Assembly: GCA_002309015.1 (NCBI GenBank)
Contig: DBWM01000002.1
Location: 39,793-103,792, forward strand
DNA from: Myxococcales bacterium UBA1238
GTDB lineage: Bacteria > Myxococcota_A > Bradymonadia > UBA7976 > UBA1532
Length of the DNA stretch: 64,000 nucleotides
Direction of reading: 5' to 3'
The notes below the pieces were generated by a model, which was not told where the DNA came from, made no database searches, and was given only the letters and a program-made list of their open reading frames with translations. The position numbers and the translations under genes were made by a program. Within the stretch, counting starts at the first letter, position 1; each line of letters starts with the position of its first letter. Below are positions 1-7,442 of the stretch, piece by piece.

Positions 1-4
1 GTGA

Positions 5-283
5 ATGGTGAGAGCCTTTCTTGCAATCCTGCTGCTCTTCTGCGCGGCCTGCGAAAAAGAATTTGAGGATCACGATCTGGTTAAAGACAATTACTGCGAG
101 GATACACGCCATTACGACCTGGAGTCCGACCGCTGCGTCTGCAAAAAGGGCTTCATCGAAAACAGCGAGGGCCGTTGCATCTGCGATACGTCCAAGGGCT
201 TTGAGCAGAGCGAATTCGGAGATTACTGCAACTGTCCCAGCCGTTATGTTGAAAAAAACGGTGAATGTGTCCCGTTTTTTTAG
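5..283 (+). CDS. small Cys-rich EGF-like lipoprotein
   Basis: A 92-residue protein begins MVRAFLAILLLFCAAC, a hydrophobic signal followed by a Cys that fits a somewhat atypical lipobox (CAAC). The rest holds about ten Cys in short CxC and CxxGF/Y runs resembling truncated EGF modules, such as DRCVCKKGFIENSEGRCICD. It has no recognised catalytic domain. It lies 20 bp upstream of a much longer EGF lipoprotein on the same strand, so the two are probably cotranscribed. Acidic residues directly after the lipidated Cys (EKEFED) resemble those of other lipoproteins here. The start is close to the window edge, so a longer reading frame upstream cannot be excluded, but the signal peptide fits this ATG. 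Function unknown. Confidence 0.7.
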   Translation: MVRAFLAILLLFCAACEKEFEDHDLVKDNYCEDTRHYDLESDRCVCKKGFIENSEGRCICDTSKGFEQSEFGDYCNCPSRYVEKNGECVPFF

Positions 284-303
284 GGGCAAAAAAGGATGTC
301 TTC

Positions 304-1617
304 ATGTTCAGATACGCGTTGGGGCTTCTTTGCGTGCTTTGGGTTGCGGGTTGTGAGGACCCGGAAGAACCCGGCTGGATTTGCTCCATGAACTTTGAAT
401 ACGACAGGGTGAGCGATCGCTGCGTCTGCATCGAAGGTTATGCCCTGCACGAAAACCGCTGCGTGCTCAAAACGGAGCTTTGCGACTCCAGTCTGGGGCT
501 CGTCTACAGCGACGAAAAGAGCGAATGCGTTTGCTTGGACGGGTTTGCTTTAAAGGACGGTTACTGCCAGAACATCGACGAATGCGCCGAAGGCACAGCG
601 CAATGCGGCGCTCACGGGCAATGTCAGGATGCGGTCGTTTCGACCCGGTCTGCCGCGAAATACAACTGCATCTGCGACGAGGGCTTTCAGGAGAAGATCC
701 TCGATTCGGGCGAAGTGACCTGCGTCGACATCGATGAATGCGATGAGAATTACCGGATTTGCGGCGCTCACGGGACCTGTCAGAACCTTGAGGGCAGTTA
801 CCGCTGCGAGTGCGATGACAAGACGACTGAGCTTTCGAGCGACGGCAAGAGCTGCGTCGACATCAATGAATGCGATTTGGGCCGCGATTCTTGCGGAGCT
901 CACGGGGTTTGCCGCAACCACGACATCACGGACTCTTCTTACGGTTACGGTTGCGACTGCGACGAGGGCTTTCAGGAGAAGATCCTCGCTTCGGGTGAAG
1001 TGACCTGCGTGGACATCGATGAATGCGCTAAGAATCACCTGATTTGCGGCGATCACGGGACCTGTCAGAACCTTGAGGGCGATTACCTCTGCGAGTGCGA
1101 TGACAAGACTGCGCTTTCGAGCGACGGCAAGAGCTGCGTCGACATTAATGAATGCGATTTGGGCCGCGATTTTTGCGGAGCTCACGGGATCTGCCGCAAC
1201 TACGACATCAACGACATCGCTACGGGCTCTTACGCTTATCGCTGCGACTGCGACTTCGCAAACAACTACAAGGAAGAAGTGCGCTTGGACGGGCTCCTTA
1301 CCTGCCAGCACATGGACTGCAGAATGGGAACGGAGAAGCGCGAGGTAGGCGGCGAATGCGTAGATATCGATGAATGCGAACAAAACATGCACGCCTGCGG
1401 CGAACACGGCCGATGCCAGAACAGCGATTACGTACACGAGTCCGACAAATACCGCTGCATCTGCGACGAAGGCTACGAAGAGCATTTCATCGGCGAAGGC
1501 GAATACCGCTGCGATCCCAGTCCGTTAAACCGCCGGCCTTTGGGCGCCACGACGCTCAAAAGTTTGATACAAACGCCGCGCGATCCCCATTTCCTCCCAT
1601 CCAGACCGCCTCTTTGA
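304..1617 (+). CDS. lipoprotein with tandem calcium-binding EGF-like domains
   Basis: The start is set at ATG 304, which gives MFRYALGLLCVLWVAGC (lipobox VAGC) and has an AAGGA element just upstream. An upstream start at 265 would bury the signal peptide. The 437-residue product carries six calcium-binding EGF-type modules opening with DIDEC or DINEC, with CGAHGxC and a CxCDEGF loop. Before them are two shorter Cys-rich modules, and a MDCRMG half-module interrupts before the last. A two-module block is duplicated with a 285-bp period (GACGAGGGC at 676 and 961), indicating recent internal duplication. The last 35 residues after the final Cys are basic and Pro-rich and look unrelated. EGF arrays of this kind usually act as calcium-stiffened surface adhesion stalks. 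The role here is inferred. Confidence 0.85.
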   Translation: MFRYALGLLCVLWVAGCEDPEEPGWICSMNFEYDRVSDRCVCIEGYALHENRCVLKTELCDSSLGLVYSDEKSECVCLDGFALKDGYCQNIDECAEGTAQCGAHGQCQDAVVSTRSAAKYNCICDEGFQEKILDSGEVTCVDIDECDENYRICGAHGTCQNLEGSYRCECDDKTTELSSDGKSCVDINECDLGRDSCGAHGVCRNHDITDSSYGYGCDCDEGFQEKILASGEVTCVDIDECAKNHLICGDHGTCQNLEGDYLCECDDKTALSSDGKSCVDINECDLGRDFCGAHGICRNYDINDIATGSYAYRCDCDFANNYKEEVRLDGLLTCQHMDCRMGTEKREVGGECVDIDECEQNMHACGEHGRCQNSDYVHESDKYRCICDEGYEEHFIGEGEYRCDPSPLNRRPLGATTLKSLIQTPRDPHFLPSRPPL

Positions 1618-1805
1618 AGCCTGCGAAAAGGCACCTCCGCTGCTTGTCATCAGAAAAGGTTGATGCCTGCCAAGGGTGTGTTTGCGGCAAAGGATGGGGG
1701 GATCGCACGCAGCGACGGGTGATTTTGCAGTGATGAAATGGGGGATCGCAGCGTGCGATGGGTGAGTGGGGCGATGAGGTGAGAGGCCTGAGGAAGGCTT
1801 AAAGA
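1618..1805. repeat. two-unit 43-bp-spaced repeat in a convergent gap
   Basis: This gap lies between convergent genes. It holds two related G-rich units starting GGGGGATCGCA, with GATCGC at 1701 and 1744, exactly 43 bp apart. Each is followed by a GCAGCG or GCGTGCG variant and GGGTGA. The spacing matches the much longer phased arrays later in the window, but two units alone are weak evidence. No clear terminator was seen. Confidence 0.4.
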
Positions 1806-4688
1806 TCAGTCGCCGATGACCAGGCTGCCGCCGGCGGGCACGGTGACGCTGCCGTTCGAAACGTTGACGGTCGATCCATCATAGGAAGTAAACGAGCCGC
1901 TGACGCCGCTGCAGGTCGCATTGAAGGACGAAGAGCCCTTGTTGATGCCGACGACGACGGTCTTGCCTTCGTAGGTGAGCTTGTAAACCCAGGCGTCGTC
2001 CGAGCTGCCGCAGGTTTGCCGCGATCCGTATCTCAGAGCGGGGTGCGATTTTCTGAAGGTGCCGAGCTGCTGAATATGCTGCAGAGCGTCCTTTTCGCTG
2101 CTTGAAAGGCCGTCGAACTTCATGACCGCGCGCCTGCCGCCGTCAAAACCGCTTTCTTCCCAGCCGATCATGCCGATGTCGTCGCCCTGGAAGAGCAGCG
2201 GGATGTTGATCGGCGAGGTGAGGAGGAAGGTCTGCGCGTGCTTGAGCAGGGTGTAGTTGCCATTGCATTCGGTCAGGGCTCTGTTCTGGTCGTGGTTGCC
2301 GAAGAAGTTGCCCATGACCGCGCCCGGGAAGCCGCCCGATCCGCCGTTGGTCGGTTGCGAGGTCAGGTAAGTCCTGTCCCAGCTTTCGGTGACGTCGTGT
2401 GCGAGGGAGTTGTAGCTGTTCCCCTTAAGAATGATGTCTTTGGCCTTGTAGAAGAAATCTTCGTTGACCTGGCCCTGAACCATGTCGGCACGGGTGTGGT
2501 ATCTCGCCCAGCCGCCCAAAGACTCGCCGACCATATAGAAGACTTCGGCTTCGTCGGGCATGTCGTGGTTTTTGACCGTGGTCTCGATCTTCTTTTTGAC
2601 CGCCTTTCGGAGCTCCTTTGTAAAGATGTCATCCATATGCTTGAGGGCGTCCGCGCGGAAGCCATCGAGGTTGAAGTTCTGGATGAGCCAGATGGCGTGG
2701 TCGATGACCGCTTTTCTCGCATCGGCGTTGTTGTAGTTGAAGTCGGGCATGTAAGGCGTGAACCAGCAGTCGATGCGGTGGTCGTCCCAGTGATCCGGGG
2801 CGCAGGGATTCTGGGCATAGAACCAGCCGTCGTTCTTGTGGGCCTGATAAAGCGGAGACTCGCTGTAGACATGGTTCGCGACAAAGTCGGCAATGACCCT
2901 GATGCCTTTTTCATGCGCTTTATCGACAAGTTCGCGCAATTCGGCCACGGTTCCGAAAGCAGAATCGACGCCTTCGTTTTCAAAGCCGTAATTGTTGTCA
3001 AAGTTGTATCCCGTGGCGAGCGGATGGTAGGCGTGATAGCTGGTGAAGTAGTCGTTGTCCTGTTGGGGCGCAACGGTTCCGCCTTTGCTCTCGTGGTGGG
3101 GGTTCACGACAGGGGAGCTGATCCAGATCGTGTTGACGCCCATCTTTGTAAAGTAGTCGTCATCAAGTTTGTTGATGATCCCGCGGAAGTCGCCGCCCAG
3201 CCATTGTTCGGTCTCCCGATTTACATGCGGGAATTCGCTTGACGAAACATTGTTGTTTGAATCGCCGTCCAGGAAGCGGTCGGTCATGATCTGGTAGACG
3301 AACGCGTCGCGCCATCCAAAGTCGGCAAAGTCGACGCCTTCACCGATCCAAATCGGAACGAAGAAGGGTTCGATCTTGTTGCCGTTTTCATCGACGAGCC
3401 TGAAGAGCCAGCTGTATTTATTGGGGGCGAGATCCGTCTTGCTGATTGTGAACGTCTTCGTCTCTGCGTTGTAATATTCGCTCGCGTTCTCAACCGGCAC
3501 GCCGTTCAAAGTGATGATCGATTGGGCAAAATCGATGGCCGCCGAGCCGTGATACTGAAGATCGAAGCTATAGGAATTCTCCGTCCTCACGAGGCTGTCG
3601 TCGAGCGTGAACAGCTCTTCCGGAATCCCTTCGATATGTATGGTTCCGGGATGGTTCGAGGTTGAAGTGACCGGATGGGGGCCGTTTGTGCCGCCATCGC
3701 CGGCATCGCCGTATAACCAGGTGTTGCCGTTATCGAGCGAGAATCTGAAGATATAGATGAAATCGCCGGCCTTATCGGTCGGAAAGTCGACCATATATTC
3801 GTGGTTGTTGTCACCTGAATGCTCTGCGTTGAATTCGGCATCCACCTTCTTCCAGGTGGCGGGAATGATCGGATATTCGGTTGCGCCTTTTGCTTCTTTG
3901 TAAAGCAACTGGGCTTTCCAGTCCGCATGCTGAGGAACGCCTGAGCCGGTTTGACCTTCGATCCAGATTTGGCCGTAAATTTTTGTGGCTGGGGTATCTC
4001 CGACCATTATGGTCGGGTCTTCAGGGCGAGGAAGAGCTGACGGATACTGGACTCCGTACCATGCGTTGTCAGGGATGTTCATCGAGACGCATGAATTGTT
4101 GCTGTCGCAATATTTGTCGGGGCAGTTGCAGATCGCTTTGCTGCTATCAACCGAGCAGACGCCCTCGTGTCCGCAGCTGACGCTGCCGCATTTGTCTTCA
4201 GCGCATTCGTGAACGGCAAAATCGCAAACCGGTTTGTCTGGGTCTTTGCAGTCCGTATCGCCGTTGCATCTGCCGTCGGCGAGATCGCAGCGTCCGTCAG
4301 CAGGATTGCAGATTTCCCACGCTTCGCATTTTTTATCGGTGCATTTATCTTCAATGCACGGCTTGGTGACGTCGTTTTCTTCGTTGACATAGCCTGCAGG
4401 GCATTTGCAGATCTGCGAGTTATTTTCTCCCTCCAGGGCGCAACTTCCGGAGCCGCAGGCTAGGCTGCATTCAGGTTCGCCACCGCCACCGCCTCCTCCG
4501 CTACCGCTGGAAGCGCCATAGCCGCCATAGCCATAGCCGCCACCATTTCCTCCTACAGGACCAGGACCAGAATCCCACTTGCCTCCATCTTTTTCTGCGT
4601 CTGCTGATTCATCGGTCTCTTCGAGACAAGCGCTCGTCCAAAGCGCACAGAAGGCAAGACAGAGCACCGAACTAAATAAACTTCGCAT
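1806..4688 (-). CDS. GH13 alpha-amylase-family lipoprotein with N-terminal EGF-like region
   Basis: The start is ATG 4688 with GAGGT five bases upstream. The GTG at 4694 overlaps that RBS. The 960-residue protein begins MRSLFSSVLCLAFCALWTSAC (lipobox TSAC), then has an acidic stretch, a Gly-rich linker and a Cys-rich EGF-like region to about residue 205. Two beta-rich segments with starch-binding or E-set character follow. The GH13 barrel starts near residue 455 (WRDAFVYQIMTDRF). Conserved regions are DFVANHV (about 605), GFRADALKH (about 677, nucleophile Asp), MVGES (about 720, acid/base Glu) and GNHDQNRAL (about 796, third acid), so the site looks intact. It should hydrolyse or rearrange alpha-1,4-glucans at the cell surface. 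It is separate from, but close to, a second GH13 lipoprotein group. Confidence 0.9.
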   Translation of the reverse strand: MRSLFSSVLCLAFCALWTSACLEETDESADAEKDGGKWDSGPGPVGGNGGGYGYGGYGASSGSGGGGGGGEPECSLACGSGSCALEGENNSQICKCPAGYVNEENDVTKPCIEDKCTDKKCEAWEICNPADGRCDLADGRCNGDTDCKDPDKPVCDFAVHECAEDKCGSVSCGHEGVCSVDSSKAICNCPDKYCDSNNSCVSMNIPDNAWYGVQYPSALPRPEDPTIMVGDTPATKIYGQIWIEGQTGSGVPQHADWKAQLLYKEAKGATEYPIIPATWKKVDAEFNAEHSGDNNHEYMVDFPTDKAGDFIYIFRFSLDNGNTWLYGDAGDGGTNGPHPVTSTSNHPGTIHIEGIPEELFTLDDSLVRTENSYSFDLQYHGSAAIDFAQSIITLNGVPVENASEYYNAETKTFTISKTDLAPNKYSWLFRLVDENGNKIEPFFVPIWIGEGVDFADFGWRDAFVYQIMTDRFLDGDSNNNVSSSEFPHVNRETEQWLGGDFRGIINKLDDDYFTKMGVNTIWISSPVVNPHHESKGGTVAPQQDNDYFTSYHAYHPLATGYNFDNNYGFENEGVDSAFGTVAELRELVDKAHEKGIRVIADFVANHVYSESPLYQAHKNDGWFYAQNPCAPDHWDDHRIDCWFTPYMPDFNYNNADARKAVIDHAIWLIQNFNLDGFRADALKHMDDIFTKELRKAVKKKIETTVKNHDMPDEAEVFYMVGESLGGWARYHTRADMVQGQVNEDFFYKAKDIILKGNSYNSLAHDVTESWDRTYLTSQPTNGGSGGFPGAVMGNFFGNHDQNRALTECNGNYTLLKHAQTFLLTSPINIPLLFQGDDIGMIGWEESGFDGGRRAVMKFDGLSSSEKDALQHIQQLGTFRKSHPALRYGSRQTCGSSDDAWVYKLTYEGKTVVVGINKGSSSFNATCSGVSGSFTSYDGSTVNVSNGSVTVPAGGSLVIGD

Positions 4689-4694
4689 ATCCAC

Positions 4695-5059
4695 CTCTTC
4701 GAATGCCCAACCGTCATTCCGGAAATTTTATACAGAAAAAATCCTTGTCGTTCAACATCATCCCATGAAGCCCTTTGCCTTTGAAGACATGACATCATGC
4801 CACAGAAAAAGACTCGTGGACTCATCTTATCTGTTGGGTTCATTGCTCTGATAAATCAATGAAGTGAATGCTCTGATTTTTTGAGAGATGGTTTCTGATG
4901 AATGAAAGCCAAACAAGGCTCAGATGCAGATTGACATCAGGAGAACAAGTCGCTTTCCAGAGATCCGCGTTCCAGCTATGGTGATGCAGTTTACGATTCC
5001 ATATCTATCGTAACGCGTGATACATCAACGCGCCCCCTTTGGGCGACGGAGATTCAAAG
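4695..5059. other. divergent intergenic region
   Basis: About 365 bp separate the divergent GH13 gene and the acidic helical protein gene, so both promoters should lie here. It is AT-richer than the flanking genes. A TTGACA occurs at 4931, but no convincing -10 box follows at the usual distance. No phased repeat or hairpin was seen. Confidence 0.4.
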
Positions 5060-5839
5060 ATGGCAGACTTATTTCAATGTGTGGTTTACATCGTCGAAGA
5101 CGGCCCCAACGGCACGCATTACCTGGCGATCAAAAACGACGAGCATTTGCCCAACAAATACGAACATCGCCTGATGCGCCTGAAGTTTCGTCCGCGCGGC
5201 AAGATGCTCGTCCGCTTCGTCGATATGAGCGGCAAAAGCGAAAAAGGCGCCGAGCGGCTGGTCAAAAAGATCGTCGAAGAGTTGCAGGAATGCGGCATTG
5301 CGCCCGATTTTAAGGAAGCCAACCACGAAGATTTCTTTGGATTCGATCGCGATCGCTACATTTCGCGCAACGAATTTGCCAAAGTGGGCTCCGTATTGGT
5401 GGAATTGGACGAGCATCTCGATGATTTTCTGGACGGCATCGAATCCGGCGGCGATGAAGACGACGAATTTGAGGACGAAGACGACCTCGAAGAAGACGAC
5501 GGTGCCGATGACAGCGAGGACGGGGAAGAGGACGAAGACCGTGAGGACGAGGATGCGGAGGACGATGAAGAAGAGGATGACGATGATTGGGACGACGAGC
5601 CCGTCACGTTGTCGGAGTATCGCGTTCTCGAAGCGCACGCCCGTTTGGTCTCTGCCAAGCTCACCCATGTGATCCACCTGGTCAGCGCCAACGTTGAGGA
5701 TTTGGATGACACCGAGGATGACGGCGAAGAGCTCGTGGAGCGCAAGGATTTCGGCAAGTTAAGCCGCCAGATTGCCAAGATGGCCGGCCGCTTCGAGAAA
5801 CTGGTCAACGCGCTGATGGCCGAAGAGCAGGAAGAGTGA
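5060..5839 (+). CDS. acidic helical cytoplasmic protein with Asp/Glu-rich linker, unknown function
   Basis: The chosen ATG at 5060 has GGAG eight bases upstream; a TTG at 5039 has none. The 259-residue product has no signal peptide or membrane segment. Residues 1-130 form a mixed globular domain (MADLFQCVVYIVEDG). About 50 residues of almost uninterrupted Asp/Glu follow, and then a predicted helical segment of about 85 residues that again ends acidic (AEEQEE). It stands alone, followed by a strong terminator. The plan (cytoplasmic, helical, acidic stretches) recalls the genes at 13187, 22420, 35155 and 45103, but I cannot show sequence homology by eye. The acidic tract could mediate electrostatic binding to basic proteins or act as a DNA mimic. 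That is speculation. Confidence 0.75.
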   Translation: MADLFQCVVYIVEDGPNGTHYLAIKNDEHLPNKYEHRLMRLKFRPRGKMLVRFVDMSGKSEKGAERLVKKIVEELQECGIAPDFKEANHEDFFGFDRDRYISRNEFAKVGSVLVELDEHLDDFLDGIESGGDEDDEFEDEDDLEEDDGADDSEDGEEDEDREDEDAEDDEEEDDDDWDDEPVTLSEYRVLEAHARLVSAKLTHVIHLVSANVEDLDDTEDDGEELVERKDFGKLSRQIAKMAGRFEKLVNALMAEEQEE

Positions 5840-5861
5840 TCGCAAGCCTTTGCTTCTTTTG

Positions 5862-5888
5862 AGAGCGCCCTTCGTGGCGCTCTTTTTT
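5862..5888 (+). terminator. rho-independent terminator
   Basis: A perfect 8-bp stem, AGAGCGCC (5862-5869) with GGCGCTCT (5876-5883), closes a CTTCGT loop and runs into a T tract. It lies 23 bp after the stop of the acidic protein gene, a textbook intrinsic terminator. Confidence 0.9.
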
Positions 5889-6090
5889 TATATGCGATGG
5901 GCGGAATGGCGGAATTTGGCGGGCGAACAAACAAAATTGCGTCAGTGAAGAAAATTTCAGATTGCGTCAAAGTTTTTCAAAGCTTCTGTTGTAGAGATCC
6001 GGCCCGGTTGCTATCCTAAATTCATTCGCGTGAAACCGTTTAGGTGGATCGATGCACAAACCAATCAACACGACGGAAGGGAAGGCAAAG

Positions 6091-6690
6091 ATGAACAATT
6101 TTTGGCTTTGTTTAGGAATACTAGTCGCTGCTTTCGGTGTAACCGCCTGCTGTGACGACGATGACAATTCCTGTGATGGTAGTTGCTCTGATGCTGAAGC
6201 TGGAGTGCCTGATAGCGGATGTAAATCCTGCCAGACGCATGCGGACTGCGGCGATCTGAAGTTTAAGGGATGCTACGGCGGTTTTTGCCAGTCGCATGAA
6301 TGCGATGCCCAGTCGAAAACCAGGTACTTTGAGTATTACGTAGACTGGCGCCAGGGCTTCACTGGCGTTTATGTGTCGGGCGATTTTAACAACTGGCCCA
6401 ATTGCCTGAGTCCAAACCTGGATGAGGGCAGGATGATCGATAAGGGCAACGGCGTCTATTACGCCCTGCGCAAGTTACCCGTGGGCGAATACGGTTACAA
6501 ATATCTCATTTGCTATCCCGATCCTAAACCCGACCAGGAGGGCATGAATGGCATCGAATGGATTACGCCGACAGATGCAGATTCCACGGCCGATGATGGT
6601 TATGGCGGGCAAAAAGGCATCGTCAAGGTGGTGGGCTGTTCCCAGAGTTCACCCAGGGTCAGTTGCACCCAGAGTTCGTCCGCTGAGTAA
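6091..6690 (+). CDS. lipoprotein with Cys-rich module and CBM48-like domain
   Basis: The start is ATG 6091 (MNNFWLCLGILVAAFGVTAC, lipobox VTAC), with GGAAGG a few bases upstream. The earlier ATG at 6052 would precede the signal peptide by 13 residues. The lipidated Cys is followed by CDDDD. Residues 42-70 hold the module CxxHxDCGDLxxxGCYxGxC that recurs in the next two genes. The remainder resembles the AMPK/CBM48 glycogen-binding fold: VYVSGDFNNW, then a GVYYALRKLPVGEYGYKYL strand pair. There is no catalytic domain, so it probably binds starch or glycogen at the surface for the GH13 enzyme two genes downstream. The C-terminus is a short Ser-rich tail. Confidence 0.85.
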   Translation: MNNFWLCLGILVAAFGVTACCDDDDNSCDGSCSDAEAGVPDSGCKSCQTHADCGDLKFKGCYGGFCQSHECDAQSKTRYFEYYVDWRQGFTGVYVSGDFNNWPNCLSPNLDEGRMIDKGNGVYYALRKLPVGEYGYKYLICYPDPKPDQEGMNGIEWITPTDADSTADDGYGGQKGIVKVVGCSQSSPRVSCTQSSSAE

Positions 6691-6708
6691 AAAACGAAAG
6701 GAATGCAA

Positions 6709-7401
6709 ATGAAAGATCGCTTTTGGATTTGTTTAGGCATGCTCGCTGCTGTCGTTTGCGCGGCAGCCTGCGATGACGATGACAATGATGATTCCGGGGA
6801 TGCGAGCGAAGACGTGGGGTTTAAGCCTGCCGACAGCGGTACCGGGGACGCAGGTGGCAGCGATGGATCCGCCGGCAGCGATGGATCCGCCGGCAGCGAT
6901 GGAACAGTCGACGGCGGTGGAACAGTCGACGGCGGAAATTCAGGAAAATCCTGTCAGGATCACACGGATTGCGGCGATCTCAGGCAGAATGGCTGTTACG
7001 CAGGTACCTGTAAACCCCATCCCTGCGATGCAACCTCAAACACCCGCTATTTTGAGTTCGATCCCGGAGAACGGTTTGGTTTCGAGGATGGAATCTACGT
7101 GGTGGGGGATTTCAGCCGTCCTGGTGCTCAGTCCTGGCCCAACTGCGATGCTGTAACGGATGCCGACAGGATGCATCAAAAGAAGACCAGCGATGGGAAG
7201 ACGGTTTACTACGCCCTGCGCCAGCTGCCTGCAGGCGAGTACAGTTACAAATATCTCCTCTGTTATCCCGGATTCAACATCGACGCGCCCATGGGCGAAA
7301 ACGGCATCGACTGGTGTTCGCCCCAGGACGCCGACAGCAATGTGGATGACGGGTATGGCAACATGAAAGGCGTCATCACCATCACGGGCTGCAGCCTCTG
7401 A
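6709..7401 (+). CDS. second stand-alone CBM48-like lipoprotein
   Basis: ATG 6709 is preferred over 6703 because AAAGGA then sits six bases upstream. The 230-residue protein starts MKDRFWICLGMLAAVVCAAAC (lipobox AAAC) followed by DDDDNDD. A Gly/Ser/Asp-rich linker is made of two different 18-bp tandem repeats (GSDGSA and GTVDGG units, about 6856-6933). It is followed by the shared CQDHTDCGDL Cys module and a CBM48-like domain (GIYVVGDFSRPG, LPAGEYSYKYLLCYPG). It is a paralogue of the preceding gene, 18 bp away, and probably shares its operon. It likely serves as a surface glucan-binding partner of the downstream GH13 protein. Confidence 0.85.
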   Translation: MKDRFWICLGMLAAVVCAAACDDDDNDDSGDASEDVGFKPADSGTGDAGGSDGSAGSDGSAGSDGTVDGGGTVDGGNSGKSCQDHTDCGDLRQNGCYAGTCKPHPCDATSNTRYFEFDPGERFGFEDGIYVVGDFSRPGAQSWPNCDAVTDADRMHQKKTSDGKTVYYALRQLPAGEYSYKYLLCYPGFNIDAPMGENGIDWCSPQDADSNVDDGYGNMKGVITITGCSL

Positions 7402-7442
7402 TGAGTGACGGAGAACATCACAACAACGAAAGGAGCAAAATG

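Noticed and set aside
550..1485. 311-codon open frame on the minus strand
   Set aside because: It is antisense to the EGF lipoprotein; its Val/Ala/Phe-rich composition is the mirror of repeated Asp/Cys/Glu codons.
2238..3242. 334-codon open frame on the plus strand
   Set aside because: It is antisense to the GH13 catalytic domain, whose motifs are intact, with no RBS or domain of its own.
5069..5970. long minus-strand frames over the acidic protein gene
   Set aside because: They are mirrors of the Asp/Glu tract (Ser- or Val/Phe-rich) with no independent support.
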